Positions 55,251-63,668 of a stretch of 64,000 nucleotides of DNA are shown piece after piece. Position 1 is the first letter of the stretch; every line of letters starts with the position of its first letter. Source of the DNA: CALKZN01 sp050633785 (GTDB taxonomy: Bacteria; Pseudomonadota; Gammaproteobacteria; Arenicellales; Arenicellaceae); the NCBI GenBank assembly GCA_050633785.1, contig JBOEHE010000070.1, forward strand, positions 1 through 64,000, in the 5' to 3' direction. A program made the translations under genes and the position numbers. Under the pieces are notes generated by a model. It saw only the letters and a list, made by a program, of their open reading frames with translations. It ran no database searches and was not told the DNA's origin.

Positions 55251-55418
55251 ATGAAAAATAATAATAATAAAACAGAATCCTCTACTCCAGTTGCCTGCGA
55301 TGACTCCGTTATCTTCACTGAAAAAGCGCAAAACAAACGTTTTGGTTTGAAGCTTGAAGAAGCTCGCGAAATACCCAAGCCATGCCCTTTGCCAAAAAGT
55401 TTTCGAGTATTGTTTTAA
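55251..55418 (+). CDS. Small protein of 55 residues, unknown
   Basis: The frame begins M-K-N-N-N-N-K-T-E-S-S-T and ends P-L-P-K-S-F-R-V-L-F. It has a good ribosome-binding site (AAGGTGAG, 7 bases before ATG) and a TATACT -10-like box upstream (55202-55207). It holds two Cys and many charged residues, with no membrane segment. I do not recognise it. It is short enough that gene callers may skip it. Confidence 0.55.
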   Translation: MKNNNNKTESSTPVACDDSVIFTEKAQNKRFGLKLEEAREIPKPCPLPKSFRVLF

Positions 55419-55485
55419 ACCAGGCTAAACAGAAAAAATAAACTCAAAAAAATAATCTTTAGTTGGTAGAAGAAACTGGACAGTT

Positions 55486-56370
55486 TCAGTTATCAGGCGA
55501 TGTTATAAATGAACAGACATCGTCAACAACCTTTGCTGACTTTAAAATAGCAAAGTGCCCCACATTATCTATGGTGTGTTTTTCAGCACCTAAAGCCTCC
55601 TGCAAATACGTTAAACCAGACATATCAAGCTCTGGGTCGTTTACATCATAGCAAAACTGCGCCGGGATTCCGCGCAACTTCTCTGCCATCACTGTTCGGC
55701 TGAATGTTTCGTAAGAACCAGCAAAAATATTTTGGTTGCAATAGTCAATAATGGCCAGTCGAACCCTATCCTGCAAACCTCGCGGCAAGCCTAGATGATT
55801 GCAAAACTGCCGAAACATGGATTCAATATCAAAGTTGCCCGAGATAAACGCCACTTTTTTGGGCTGTATCGTCTGCGCTGCCAGACTGATGGCCGCACAT
55901 CCCAGAGAATGACCTATCATTGACTCTATTGGCCCTATCTCTCGGTTGATTTGTTCCAGAACATCGACAAATTGATACAGGTGCGTTCGTTTTTGTTGAC
56001 TGCTCCCATGGGCCGGTGCATCGAACAAGGCCAATCGATAGCCTTGTTTCAACAAAGGTTCGATAAAACGTCGAAACTGCCACCCACTGCCGCGCCAACC
56101 ATGCATTGCCACAATTAATGGCCCCTCGTTGCCCCAGACAAATACCGGGCCATGATCCAGTTGATAGCATTGATCCGCTGTTTTCTGCCATTGTTTGATA
56201 TGCGGGGCTGTTTTCGCAGTGAATGGTGTAAACCACAATGTCGCTACCCATTTGGGAGCCTGGGACGGTAATACGATATAAGCACCACGTATCAAGGTAG
56301 CTAACAGACGATAGTGCCAAGACAAAACAGAGGAAGGCTTTGTTGGCAACAACGTTGATATTTCGTTCAT
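55486..56370 (-). CDS. Alpha/beta hydrolase
   Basis: A 294-residue hydrolase. The oxyanion region is MHGWRGSGWQF, the nucleophile elbow is MIGHSLGCAAIS (Ser), and the catalytic His is in TIDNVGHFAIL near the end. The N-terminus (LPTKPSSVLSWHYRLLATLI) is partly hydrophobic and may touch the membrane. The substrate is unknown. It is divergent from the GlxA-type regulator with about 100 bp between, so it may be that regulator's target. Confidence 0.87.
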   Translation of the reverse strand: MNEISTLLPTKPSSVLSWHYRLLATLIRGAYIVLPSQAPKWVATLWFTPFTAKTAPHIKQWQKTADQCYQLDHGPVFVWGNEGPLIVAMHGWRGSGWQFRRFIEPLLKQGYRLALFDAPAHGSSQQKRTHLYQFVDVLEQINREIGPIESMIGHSLGCAAISLAAQTIQPKKVAFISGNFDIESMFRQFCNHLGLPRGLQDRVRLAIIDYCNQNIFAGSYETFSRTVMAEKLRGIPAQFCYDVNDPELDMSGLTYLQEALGAEKHTIDNVGHFAILKSAKVVDDVCSFITSPDN

Positions 56371-56472
56371 GGTCAGCCCCTCTCACAGAGCGTTTAAGTT
56401 GTAAAAGCAGTATGCCATTGCTAAACTTAGCCCAATAGTGGCAATTACGACCACAGAGAGGCCAAAAAAGAC

Positions 56473-57462
56473 ATGAAGCATATTGCAATATACGTTCCAC
56501 CAAACAGTTTTGCATCGGCAATCTATGGCTTTATGGATATTTTCAAAGCGGTTAATCTCTTGAACAAAAGTGCTGGTGGGCAAAGTATTTTCCATTGTCA
56601 GACAGTAGCCATCGGTGACACTGCCAGTGTTCAGAGTTTCAGCAACCACAGCATCACACCCGACTATTCTCTGGACGCTATGCCCAGACCCGATATATGG
56701 ATTATCCCAGGTTTCTTTGAAGCCATGATAGGCGTCAAAGAGCTCAAAAAGACCCTGCAACATTTGCAGCCATTAGTTGAACGCCTTAAACAGGACAGCA
56801 GCAATGGCAGCATCATCTGCGGCAATTGCATCGGAAATTTTGTTATTGCTGAAGCAGGCCTGTTGGACGACAAACCCGTTCAGGTTTACTGGCGCACCGA
56901 GCAGCTGTTCCAACAGTTGTATCCGAAAATAGAGCGCCGTGCGGATGTCACTGTCATGGATTCAGACACGATCATCACCGCTGCTGGTGCATCAGCCTAT
57001 GGCTATCTCGCCCTGCATTTAGCCAGACGCTTTGGCGGCGAGCAGTTGGCCATCGAAACGGCAAAATATATGTTGCTGGATATCAATCGTTTGACCCAAC
57101 CCAGTTACCGCAGTTTATATCCATGGTTGGAACACAACGATGAACGCGTCCGGCAATCCCAGTTAACCATGCTTGATCGCTATGCAGACAACCACAATAT
57201 GCAAGATCTGGCAGATGAGTGCCAACTGAGTCAACGGCAATACTTGAGACGCTTTAAACGGGCCGTTGGTTTAACCCCTTTAACACAGCTGCAACAGATC
57301 CGTTTGATGGAAGCTTGCAAAAAGCTCGAATGCAGTGATTTGCCCACACAAAACATTATCTGGAAAGTTGGTTACAATGATGCCAGCTCATTCCGCAAAC
57401 TGTTCAAAAAAGAACTTGGCACCACTATGGAACAATATCGTCAGCGTTATAAAGTTGCCTGA
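56473..57462 (+). CDS. GlxA-type AraC regulator with DJ-1/PfpI domain
   Basis: A 329-residue regulator. The N-terminal ~190 residues are a class I glutamine amidotransferase-like (DJ-1/PfpI) sensor, with the nucleophile-like Cys in ICGNCIGNFVIAEAGLL. The C-terminal AraC HTH (LADECQLSQRQYLRRFKRAVGLTP and IIWKVGYNDASSFRKLFKK) binds DNA. Relatives control catabolism of amines, carnitine or arginine; the effector here is unknown. Confidence 0.92.
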   Translation: MKHIAIYVPPNSFASAIYGFMDIFKAVNLLNKSAGGQSIFHCQTVAIGDTASVQSFSNHSITPDYSLDAMPRPDIWIIPGFFEAMIGVKELKKTLQHLQPLVERLKQDSSNGSIICGNCIGNFVIAEAGLLDDKPVQVYWRTEQLFQQLYPKIERRADVTVMDSDTIITAAGASAYGYLALHLARRFGGEQLAIETAKYMLLDINRLTQPSYRSLYPWLEHNDERVRQSQLTMLDRYADNHNMQDLADECQLSQRQYLRRFKRAVGLTPLTQLQQIRLMEACKKLECSDLPTQNIIWKVGYNDASSFRKLFKKELGTTMEQYRQRYKVA

Positions 57463-57483
57463 GTTCTTATTAAACATTAAACA

Positions 57484-57810
57484 TCAAATATCATGCAGAG
57501 GCCAGACCTGATAAGCTGCTTGTTCATAGGGGTGCGTTTTTTTTAATGCCCCAATGCTCTTCGGCAAACACTCTTCAGCACAAATCATTTCAACCTTGTA
57601 TTCATCGACAAATTCTTCCTGATCCTGCTGACCAATCGCAGGCTGACTGCCCGGCAAAGGTCGAAACTGCCCTTGTCCGCGAGTTTGCCAGGCACAATGG
57701 TCATAGCTATCATTTGGCCCTGTACGACCTGCCCCCGCATCAAACATAGCCTGCTTGACTCTATCAACATCGGCTATCGGCACATAGAAACAAATTTTAT
57801 ACAAACTCAT
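57484..57810 (-). CDS. NIF3/YqfO C-terminal-like domain protein
   Basis: A 108-residue protein matching the small regulatory domain inserted in NIF3-family proteins: MSLYKICFYVPIADVDRVKQAMFDAGAGRTGPNDSYDHCAWQTRG-type start and KKTHPYEQAAYQVWP end. The ATG at 57810 has AGGAG nearby; the longer upstream frame lacks similarity. Function unknown. It is divergent from the CDF-like gene. Confidence 0.87.
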   Translation of the reverse strand: MSLYKICFYVPIADVDRVKQAMFDAGAGRTGPNDSYDHCAWQTRGQGQFRPLPGSQPAIGQQDQEEFVDEYKVEMICAEECLPKSIGALKKTHPYEQAAYQVWPLHDI

Positions 57811-57913
57811 TAACACACTCCTGAATCGATAAACCCAATAAAGGTGTCGATTATAGAGACTGTTTACTATAATGATAGTCATGATTCACTCAACCAAGCT
57901 CAATTGAGGCCCT

Positions 57914-58537
57914 ATGTCTGCCAGTTGTCATACACCACGCCAATTTGACGGCATCAGCCAAGCTTATCGGCGTGTATTGCTGATCATCATTGGCATCAAT
58001 GCCGGTATGTTTCTGGTGGAAGTCATTGCCAGTATCTATGCTGATTCACAGGCTCTGCAAGCCGATTCACTGGATTTTCTGGGCGACAGCCTGACCTATA
58101 CCTTGAGTCTATGGGCCATTGGCAAATCAGCCAATGTAAGAAGCAATGCTTCCATCATCAAAGGGATTTCCCTGCTCATACTTGCCTGCTGGGTACTATT
58201 AAGCACCCTGTATCACATGTTTATTGAGCCAGCTCCAATTGCATCCATCATGAGCGGCATCGCTGTCATGGCTTTAATTGCTAACTTGACCAGCGTCTTA
58301 TTATTGGCAAAATACCAGCAAGGAGACTCCAACGTTCGCTCTGTCTGGCTATGCAGCCGCAATGATGCCATCGGCAATTGTTTGGTCTTGTTAGCCGCCG
58401 GGTGTATCTGGTTGACGGGCAATCACTGGCCGGATTTAGTGGTTGCTTTTATCATGGCGGGGTTATTTGCCCATTCAGCATTTCAAATTATTCGTCAGGC
58501 TTTGCAGGAAAAACACCCTTCAGATCCATGCTGCTGA
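57914..58537 (+). CDS. CDF-like cation transporter, membrane domain only
   Basis: A 207-residue protein with about five to six membrane segments. The metal-site segment QALQADSLDFLGDSLTYTLSLW resembles the CDF helix 2 motif, and SRNDAIGNCLVLLAAG resembles helix 5. The usual C-terminal cytoplasmic metallochaperone-like domain is missing; the protein ends H-P-S-D-P-C-C with two Cys that might bind metal. Probable export of a divalent or soft metal (inference). Confidence 0.8.
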   Translation: MSASCHTPRQFDGISQAYRRVLLIIIGINAGMFLVEVIASIYADSQALQADSLDFLGDSLTYTLSLWAIGKSANVRSNASIIKGISLLILACWVLLSTLYHMFIEPAPIASIMSGIAVMALIANLTSVLLLAKYQQGDSNVRSVWLCSRNDAIGNCLVLLAAGCIWLTGNHWPDLVVAFIMAGLFAHSAFQIIRQALQEKHPSDPCC

Positions 58538-58818
58538 GTTATGCTGAGGTCTCTATAAATAATACATTTTGAGTTGTAGCTGATTTGCACTGTTTAGAGA
58601 TATCGTCATTCCGAGATATTCTTTGTGCTGCATCACTTAAACTCATTCCTTTAAGAATCATCCTTAAACGCCAACTGAAACTCCATTTATTACAAGTGGT
58701 TTGCTTTTTTCGGGTGTATTCTCAAGCTCTAATACCACTCAACCTACAGACACAGCCAATAAAATATTTTATAGTTCGCGACTACTAATGGAATTTTCTT
58801 AACCAAGCGTCGAACACT
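58538..58818. other. Intergenic region before trpS
   Basis: About 280 bp with no gene, clear promoter or hairpin that I can support. A short frame at 58585-58788 has no coding character. Confidence 0.4.
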
Positions 58819-59838
58819 ATGAAAGCAACAAACACCGCCCCTATAATTCTGACTGGCGACCGACCAACTGGCAAACTTCACCTTGGCCACTATATCGGTT
58901 CATTGCAAAATCGAGTCAGCTTGCAGGAGCAATACAAACAGTACATCATGATTGCTGATGTACAAGCCTTGACCGACAATTATGATAATGTTGCGAAAAT
59001 TCAGGAGAATGTGCTTGAAGTGGCCATGGATTATTTATCGGTAGGCATAGACCCGGAGAAAACGACCATTTTCATTCAGTCGCATATTCCAGAATTGTAT
59101 GAACTCACGGTTTATTTTTTGAATCTGGTGACTGTCAGTCGTCTGCAACGCAACCCTACGGTCAAAGAAGAGATTAAACAAAAAGGCTATGAAACCAGTA
59201 TTCCTGCCGGCTTTTTTATGTATCCGGTCAGCCAGGCTGCAGACATCACGTTTTTAAAAGCGTCCAAAATTCCTGTTGGCGACGACCAACTGCCAATGAT
59301 TGAACAAACCAACGAGATCATTCGTAAATTCAACAAACTCTATGATTGCGAGGTGTTTCCAGAAGTCGAAGCGCTACTGTCCAGCAAATCACGTCTGGTA
59401 GGCATCGACGGCAAAGCCAAGATGAGCAAATCTCTGGGCAACAGCATCAACATTTCAGCATCGCCTGACGAGATAAAAAAGGCTGTCAACAAAATGTATA
59501 CTGACCCGAACCACCTCCGTGTAGAAGACCCCGGACAAATTGAAGGCAATGTTGTTTTCACCTATCTGGATATCTTTGACTCCAACAAAGAAGAGTTGGC
59601 AGAACTCAAAGCCCATTACCAACGCGGCGGTTTGGGCGATATGGTGCTTAAAAAACGTCTAATTGAAATTCTCAGTGACACCTTTGAACCCGTTCGCACC
59701 AGGCGGGCAGAACTTGAACAGGATAAACAACAGGTTCTTGATATACTGATCAAAGGCGGCGAAGAAACTCGCGAAATTGCTCAACAAACCTTAAAAGAAG
59801 TGCGCCAAGCCATCGGCCTTGGCCACCTGAAACTGTAA
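58819..59838 (+). CDS. trpS: Tryptophanyl-tRNA synthetase
   Basis: Charges tRNA-Trp. The class I motifs are GDRPTGKLHLGHYIGS (HIGH box variant) and KAKMSKSLGNSI (KMSKS). The 339-residue length is standard. DUF1304 follows by 21 bp and may be co-transcribed. Confidence 0.97.
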   Translation: MKATNTAPIILTGDRPTGKLHLGHYIGSLQNRVSLQEQYKQYIMIADVQALTDNYDNVAKIQENVLEVAMDYLSVGIDPEKTTIFIQSHIPELYELTVYFLNLVTVSRLQRNPTVKEEIKQKGYETSIPAGFFMYPVSQAADITFLKASKIPVGDDQLPMIEQTNEIIRKFNKLYDCEVFPEVEALLSSKSRLVGIDGKAKMSKSLGNSINISASPDEIKKAVNKMYTDPNHLRVEDPGQIEGNVVFTYLDIFDSNKEELAELKAHYQRGGLGDMVLKKRLIEILSDTFEPVRTRRAELEQDKQQVLDILIKGGEETREIAQQTLKEVRQAIGLGHLKL

Positions 59839-59859
59839 GACCACAAACCGGTATAAACC

Positions 59860-60222
59860 ATGACTATCATCGCCACTTTGCTTGTTGTCCTTGTCATTCT
59901 GGAACACTGTTATTTCCTCTATCTGGAAATGTTCTTATGGACCAAACCGCTTGGAATGAAAACATTTGGTTTGACCGCAGAGCAGGCAGAAAACACCAAA
60001 GCACTAGCAGCTAACCAAGGTTTGTATAACGGATTTCTGGCGGCAGGGCTGATCTGGGGTTTGGTACACCCTGACGCAACAACAGGTTGGCAAATTCAGT
60101 TATTTTTTCTGTGCTGCGTGCTGGTTGCTGGTATTTTTGGCGGTTTAACAGCAAAACGCAGTATCTTGGCAATTCAAGGCTTGCCAGCTTTGTTGGCTAT
60201 ATTAGCCTTATTATTTATCTGA
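59860..60222 (+). CDS. DUF1304 family membrane protein
   Basis: A 120-residue protein with four membrane segments and the family motif LEHCYFLYLEMFLW near the N-terminus, plus NQGLYNGFLAAGL. Function unknown. Its 3' end overlaps the opposite rof gene by 12 bases. Confidence 0.92.
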   Translation: MTIIATLLVVLVILEHCYFLYLEMFLWTKPLGMKTFGLTAEQAENTKALAANQGLYNGFLAAGLIWGLVHPDATTGWQIQLFFLCCVLVAGIFGGLTAKRSILAIQGLPALLAILALLFI

Positions 60223-60525
60223 CACTGTTAAGATATCAGGGCTATCCAACTGAGGATAATTAACCTTACCAAACTGGGCGCCCGAGTCCAGTGGCTCGAT
60301 GCTCTGCAAATCACTTAAAACAACACTCCTGCGTTCACCTTCATGCTCGTAAGATAATGTTTCCCGTTTAATGTTTGAAACGGGATCGAGTTCTATTATT
60401 GTTGTCTTGGCCAGACCAACCAACTCGGAGCCATCGTGCAAGATCATTTTCAATGTATAAGCACGCAGACAAGCGATCTCAATGAAGTCGTATAAATCAC
60501 ACGCGATGGTGTTATTACTTGACAT
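60211..60525 (-). CDS. rof: Rho-binding antiterminator, Rof family
   Basis: A 104-residue protein with the Rof pattern: IACDLYDFIEIACLRAYTLKMILHDGSELVG, then a small beta barrel. Rof binds Rho and blocks termination. It has a C-terminal extension of about 20 residues beyond E. coli Rof. It follows the MarR gene by ten bases on the same strand. Confidence 0.85.
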   Translation of the reverse strand: MSSNNTIACDLYDFIEIACLRAYTLKMILHDGSELVGLAKTTIIELDPVSNIKRETLSYEHEGERRSVVLSDLQSIEPLDSGAQFGKVNYPQLDSPDILTVSDK

Positions 60526-60534
60526 ATTGAAGTC

Positions 60535-61023
60535 TCAAGGATTCTCAAAATGATGAGTCATCTTCCGCAAAATCGCATCCAAACCACCGCGTTCTTGATC
60601 TGATAAATTGGCGGTTAATTGTTGCTGAGTCTTTACATGCTCTTCAATGACTTTATCAATAAGTTCAAAACCAGCATCAGTAAGTGCAATCAACACACTG
60701 CGTTTATCCGTTTCACTTTTGGTTCGCGTGATCAACTCTGCTTTTTCCAATTGATCAATACGGTTTGTCATTGTTCCAGAGGTAACCATTGTCGAGGCAA
60801 TAAGGTCTCCAGGCGATAAGGCATAGGGGGTCCCAGAGCGACGCAAGGTAGCCAGTACATCGAAGCTGGCCATATGCAGGTTGAAACGGTTGAAGGTTTT
60901 TTCCATCTCACGACCAAAAATAATGCTAAGGCGCATCACTCTGCCAATGGTCGCCATCGCGGCCACATTCAGATCGCCGCGCTCTTTATTCCACTGCTCA
61001 ATAACTGTATCAACATGATCCAT
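60535..61023 (-). CDS. MarR-family transcriptional regulator
   Basis: A 162-residue winged-helix regulator. The recognition region is PGDLIASTMVTSGTMTNRIDQLEKAELITR and the wing holds ETDKRSVLIALTDAG. It is divergent from a DMT exporter gene, with two perfect palindromic operators between them. It probably represses itself and the exporter; the ligand is unknown. Confidence 0.94.
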   Translation of the reverse strand: MDHVDTVIEQWNKERGDLNVAAMATIGRVMRLSIIFGREMEKTFNRFNLHMASFDVLATLRRSGTPYALSPGDLIASTMVTSGTMTNRIDQLEKAELITRTKSETDKRSVLIALTDAGFELIDKVIEEHVKTQQQLTANLSDQERGGLDAILRKMTHHFENP

Positions 61024-61045
61024 AGCTGAATTATTATTGAAATTT

Positions 61046-61061
61046 ATCTTGACGTCAAGAT
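61046..61061. promoter_or_regulatory. MarR operator 1
   Basis: ATCTTGACGTCAAGAT, a perfect palindrome. On the plus strand, TTGACG inside it (61049-61054) with TTATCT at 61072-61077 and a 17-bp spacer forms the likely exporter promoter, so binding would block RNA polymerase. Confidence 0.88.
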
Positions 61062-61072
61062 TTTATCAATGT

Positions 61073-61090
61073 TATCTTGACGTCAAGATA
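61073..61090. promoter_or_regulatory. MarR operator 2
   Basis: TATCTTGACGTCAAGATA, a perfect 18-bp palindrome, centred 28 bp from operator 1. It covers the -10 box of the plus-strand promoter. Confidence 0.88.
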
Positions 61091-61109
61091 AATGATTTTA
61101 AAAACGCAC

Positions 61110-62012
61110 ATGACCAGACACAGCGATATAGCATTGACAGCATTAGCCCCCATCATCTGGGGAAGTACGTATTTTGTCACCACTGAATTTTTGCCTCAGG
61201 GCTACCCGGTCACTATGGCTATGCTCAGAGCCCTTCCTGCTGGTTTACTTCTGTTGATTCTGGTGCGTGAACTGCCCCGAGGCATCTGGTGGTTGAGGAT
61301 GTTGGTTCTTGGTGCATTGAATTTCACCATTTTCTGGACTCTGCTATTTGTTGCTGCTTATAAACTACCAGGTGGTGTCGCGGCAACAGTTGGAGCAATA
61401 CAACCTCTTATAGTGATTTTTCTTGCTCGCTTGATGTTAACCATTCCAATTCAGACCCAATCAATTTTGGCGGCATTAGCGGGTATTTTCGGTGTTGCCC
61501 TTTTGGTGTTGAGCCCTTCATCTGCATTGGACCCATTGGGCATAGCCGCCGGTCTGGGCGGAGCTGCATCTATGGCAACCGGTTCTGTGTTAACCCGAAA
61601 ATGGCAACCACCCACATCATTATTGACCTATACAGCCTGGCAATTAACCGCTGGAGGTTTGCTGTTAGTACCCTTGGCCTTCTGGTTAGAACCAGCCTTG
61701 CCGCCGCTTAGCCTGACAAACCTGACAGGGCTAGTCTGGCTGAGCCTATTCGGCGCAGTATTCACATATCTAGTCTGGTTTCGTGGAATAACAAAAATCG
61801 AGTTATCCGTTGTCTCTATGCTGGGTTTTTTAAGCCCAACGGCAGCGGTAATAATTGGCTGGACTTTATTAGACGAACATTTAACCGCCTTGCAAATCAC
61901 TGGAGCATTGATCGTACTGGCCAGCATCTGGTTTAGTCAGCACACCTCTTCTGCTCCCATCAAAGCAAGGATAACCAAACAATCTTCATTAAACATAGAG
62001 AGTAAAACATGA
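61110..62012 (+). CDS. EamA/DMT-family exporter
   Basis: An inner-membrane protein with ten predicted helices in two EamA repeats. The opening ALAPIIWGSTYFVTTEFLPQGYP is characteristic. Relatives export amino acids, metabolites or drugs; the substrate is unknown. The ATG at 61092 lies just behind the operator and would add six residues; the ATG at 61110 matches relatives. The NAD(P)-binding protein gene overlaps its stop (ATGA). Confidence 0.92.
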   Translation: MTRHSDIALTALAPIIWGSTYFVTTEFLPQGYPVTMAMLRALPAGLLLLILVRELPRGIWWLRMLVLGALNFTIFWTLLFVAAYKLPGGVAATVGAIQPLIVIFLARLMLTIPIQTQSILAALAGIFGVALLVLSPSSALDPLGIAAGLGGAASMATGSVLTRKWQPPTSLLTYTAWQLTAGGLLLVPLAFWLEPALPPLSLTNLTGLVWLSLFGAVFTYLVWFRGITKIELSVVSMLGFLSPTAAVIIGWTLLDEHLTALQITGALIVLASIWFSQHTSSAPIKARITKQSSLNIESKT

Positions 62013-62650
62013 ATATAGCAATTTTAGGTGGATCCGGTGATGTTGGCAGTCGCACCGTACAAGAAGCTCTTTCCAGGCAACATCAAGTCACAGCAATCGG
62101 CCGTTCGATAGAATCCTTAAACAAACTGCCAAGCGCTGCTCTGAAGACCACAGCTGATGCGAATAGCGAAGAAGACATTATCAATGCAGCAAAAAGCTGT
62201 GATGTATTGGTCAGCGCTGTTCGCCCTGCTGTTGGACACGAACAGGATCTCATAACAATGACTCAATCAGCCTTACAGGCCGCTGCACAAATGGGCGCTC
62301 GTATAATAGTCGTTGGCGGTGCCGCACGCCTGAGATTATCAGCAGATAGCAATGACACAGTGTTAACCGCAGACAATTTCCTGCCAACGGAACTCAAACC
62401 CATTGCTCAAGCATGCCAAAGCCAATATGAACTATGCCTTGCGAATAATAATGCCAATTGGACCTACTTATCTCCACCGGCAATGCTCCTGCCTGGAGAA
62501 CGCACAGGTGTATTTCGCCTGGGTCAGGACACACTGGTATCTGACGACTCCGGTCAATCCACTATTTCCATTGAAGATTTTGCCGTTGCCCTAATTGATG
62601 AAATAGAAAAACCCAATCATGTAAAGCGTGCTTTCACCGTTGGATATTGA
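62009..62650 (+). CDS. NAD(P)-binding protein, NmrA/atypical SDR-like
   Basis: A 213-residue Rossmann protein. The NAD(P) motif IAILGGSGDVGSRTV is at the N-terminus, with later VVGGAARLRLS and WTYLSPPAMLLPGE. The substrate is unknown. It is translationally coupled to the exporter gene, so both are probably induced together by the MarR ligand. Confidence 0.9.
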   Translation: MNIAILGGSGDVGSRTVQEALSRQHQVTAIGRSIESLNKLPSAALKTTADANSEEDIINAAKSCDVLVSAVRPAVGHEQDLITMTQSALQAAAQMGARIIVVGGAARLRLSADSNDTVLTADNFLPTELKPIAQACQSQYELCLANNNANWTYLSPPAMLLPGERTGVFRLGQDTLVSDDSGQSTISIEDFAVALIDEIEKPNHVKRAFTVGY

Positions 62651-62690
62651 TAAACCCTGAATTTCAAACACAGTTGAACAAGAGGCAACC

Positions 62691-63254
62691 ATGTCATTAA
62701 ACCCACTATCTGGTTTGTTTCAAGCCAGCATTTGCAGCCTGTTTATTTTAGCCAGCATGCACACAAGCAATGTCAATGCCCAACTAGACTTGCCTGAGAA
62801 ATGGCCCCAAAGACAAGGATTTTCTCCCTTGACCAGCCCAGCCCCACAAGGCACCAAACAGGCGCATCGCCAAATTAGTCAGAATAAAGACAATGCTTAT
62901 TTGCAACAGGTTATTGCTGAAGTCCGTTCATGGGACCATGTATTCATACAGCAAAGCCTGGTATCTGTTGCTGGGGCTGTTGGTTTTTTTATTGACCAGA
63001 AGCACAGCTCTATTGAACCAGGACATTTTATGCGCGCCACAGAATTTGCCCACATCCATCCCGTTGATGATGGCAGCTTTCATCTCATTGTTCCAGAGAA
63101 GGTCAGATCAGGCCTGATCAAGGCAGGCTGGGCCGAACCTCACCCAAGGAAAAATCATATCATCATGCTATATGCGCCCAGAGATAAAGCAGAATTGGGA
63201 GTTGTTATGAATGTATTATCGATCTCCTACCAGTTTTCCTTGAAAAAAACGTAA
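62691..63254 (+). CDS. Secreted luciferase-domain protein (DUF5519-like)
   Basis: A 187-residue protein with a signal peptide (to about residue 30, NVNAQ). The domain has EFAHIHPVDDGSFHLIVP, GWAEPHPRKNHIIMLYAPRDKAELGVV, which matches the luciferase-domain/DUF5519 family, a family without a clear enzymatic role. It has a GAGG site. It follows the reductase gene by 40 bp and may belong to the same operon. Confidence 0.82.
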   Translation: MSLNPLSGLFQASICSLFILASMHTSNVNAQLDLPEKWPQRQGFSPLTSPAPQGTKQAHRQISQNKDNAYLQQVIAEVRSWDHVFIQQSLVSVAGAVGFFIDQKHSSIEPGHFMRATEFAHIHPVDDGSFHLIVPEKVRSGLIKAGWAEPHPRKNHIIMLYAPRDKAELGVVMNVLSISYQFSLKKT

Positions 63255-63391
63255 CGTTAATACCTTTCAGCCCTATACCATTCACAACACTGTTCTCACT
63301 ATGTTTACCTACAGCAAACACAACAAAGGACCATCGTTTTATCATGGACCAGGTGGAGCACAAACATCATATAGAATTGCACCATTAGTAT

Positions 63392-63478
63392 AAAAAAAGA
63401 GCCTCTGGGATCTCAAGTACCTCCCTCCAGAAAACTACCACAGATACAGATTTTCTGAGAACCGGAAACCATAGAGGC
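63392..63478 (-). ncRNA. Candidate structured RNA with intrinsic terminator
   Basis: On the minus strand three nested helices can form: GCCTCT / AGAGGC (63478-63473 with 63406-63401), GGTTCTC / GAGATCC (one mismatch), and CAGAAAA / TTTTCTG (63457-63451 with 63434-63428). Seven U follow. No coding frame fits. It may be a free small RNA or the 3' end of the SnoaL-like transcript. A clear promoter was not found. Confidence 0.4.
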
Positions 63479-63583
63479 GTTAACACTGCTGCCATTACTT
63501 CCAACCCTGATCACGGAATCTATAATGATGAATGCCCCGTAACTCAGAACCACCGAAAGTAATTCGAATCATATCAGGCGTTA

Positions 63584-63612
63584 AATTCTGCGAGTGTTAA
63601 ACTCGCAGAATT
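63584..63612. repeat. 12-bp inverted repeat before the SnoaL-like gene end
   Basis: AATTCTGCGAGT / ACTCGCAGAATT with a 5-nt loop, 57 bp downstream of the stop of the minus-strand gene. No U-run follows; it may protect the 3' end. Confidence 0.5.
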
Positions 63613-63668
63613 CGCGGTAACGGTTTCATGATAACCATTGAGTCATCACCAAAAGTTACAGACAAGAC

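Noticed and set aside
55829..56521. 230-codon minus-strand frame
   Set aside because: It overlaps the alpha/beta hydrolase gene in another frame and has no domain or composition support.
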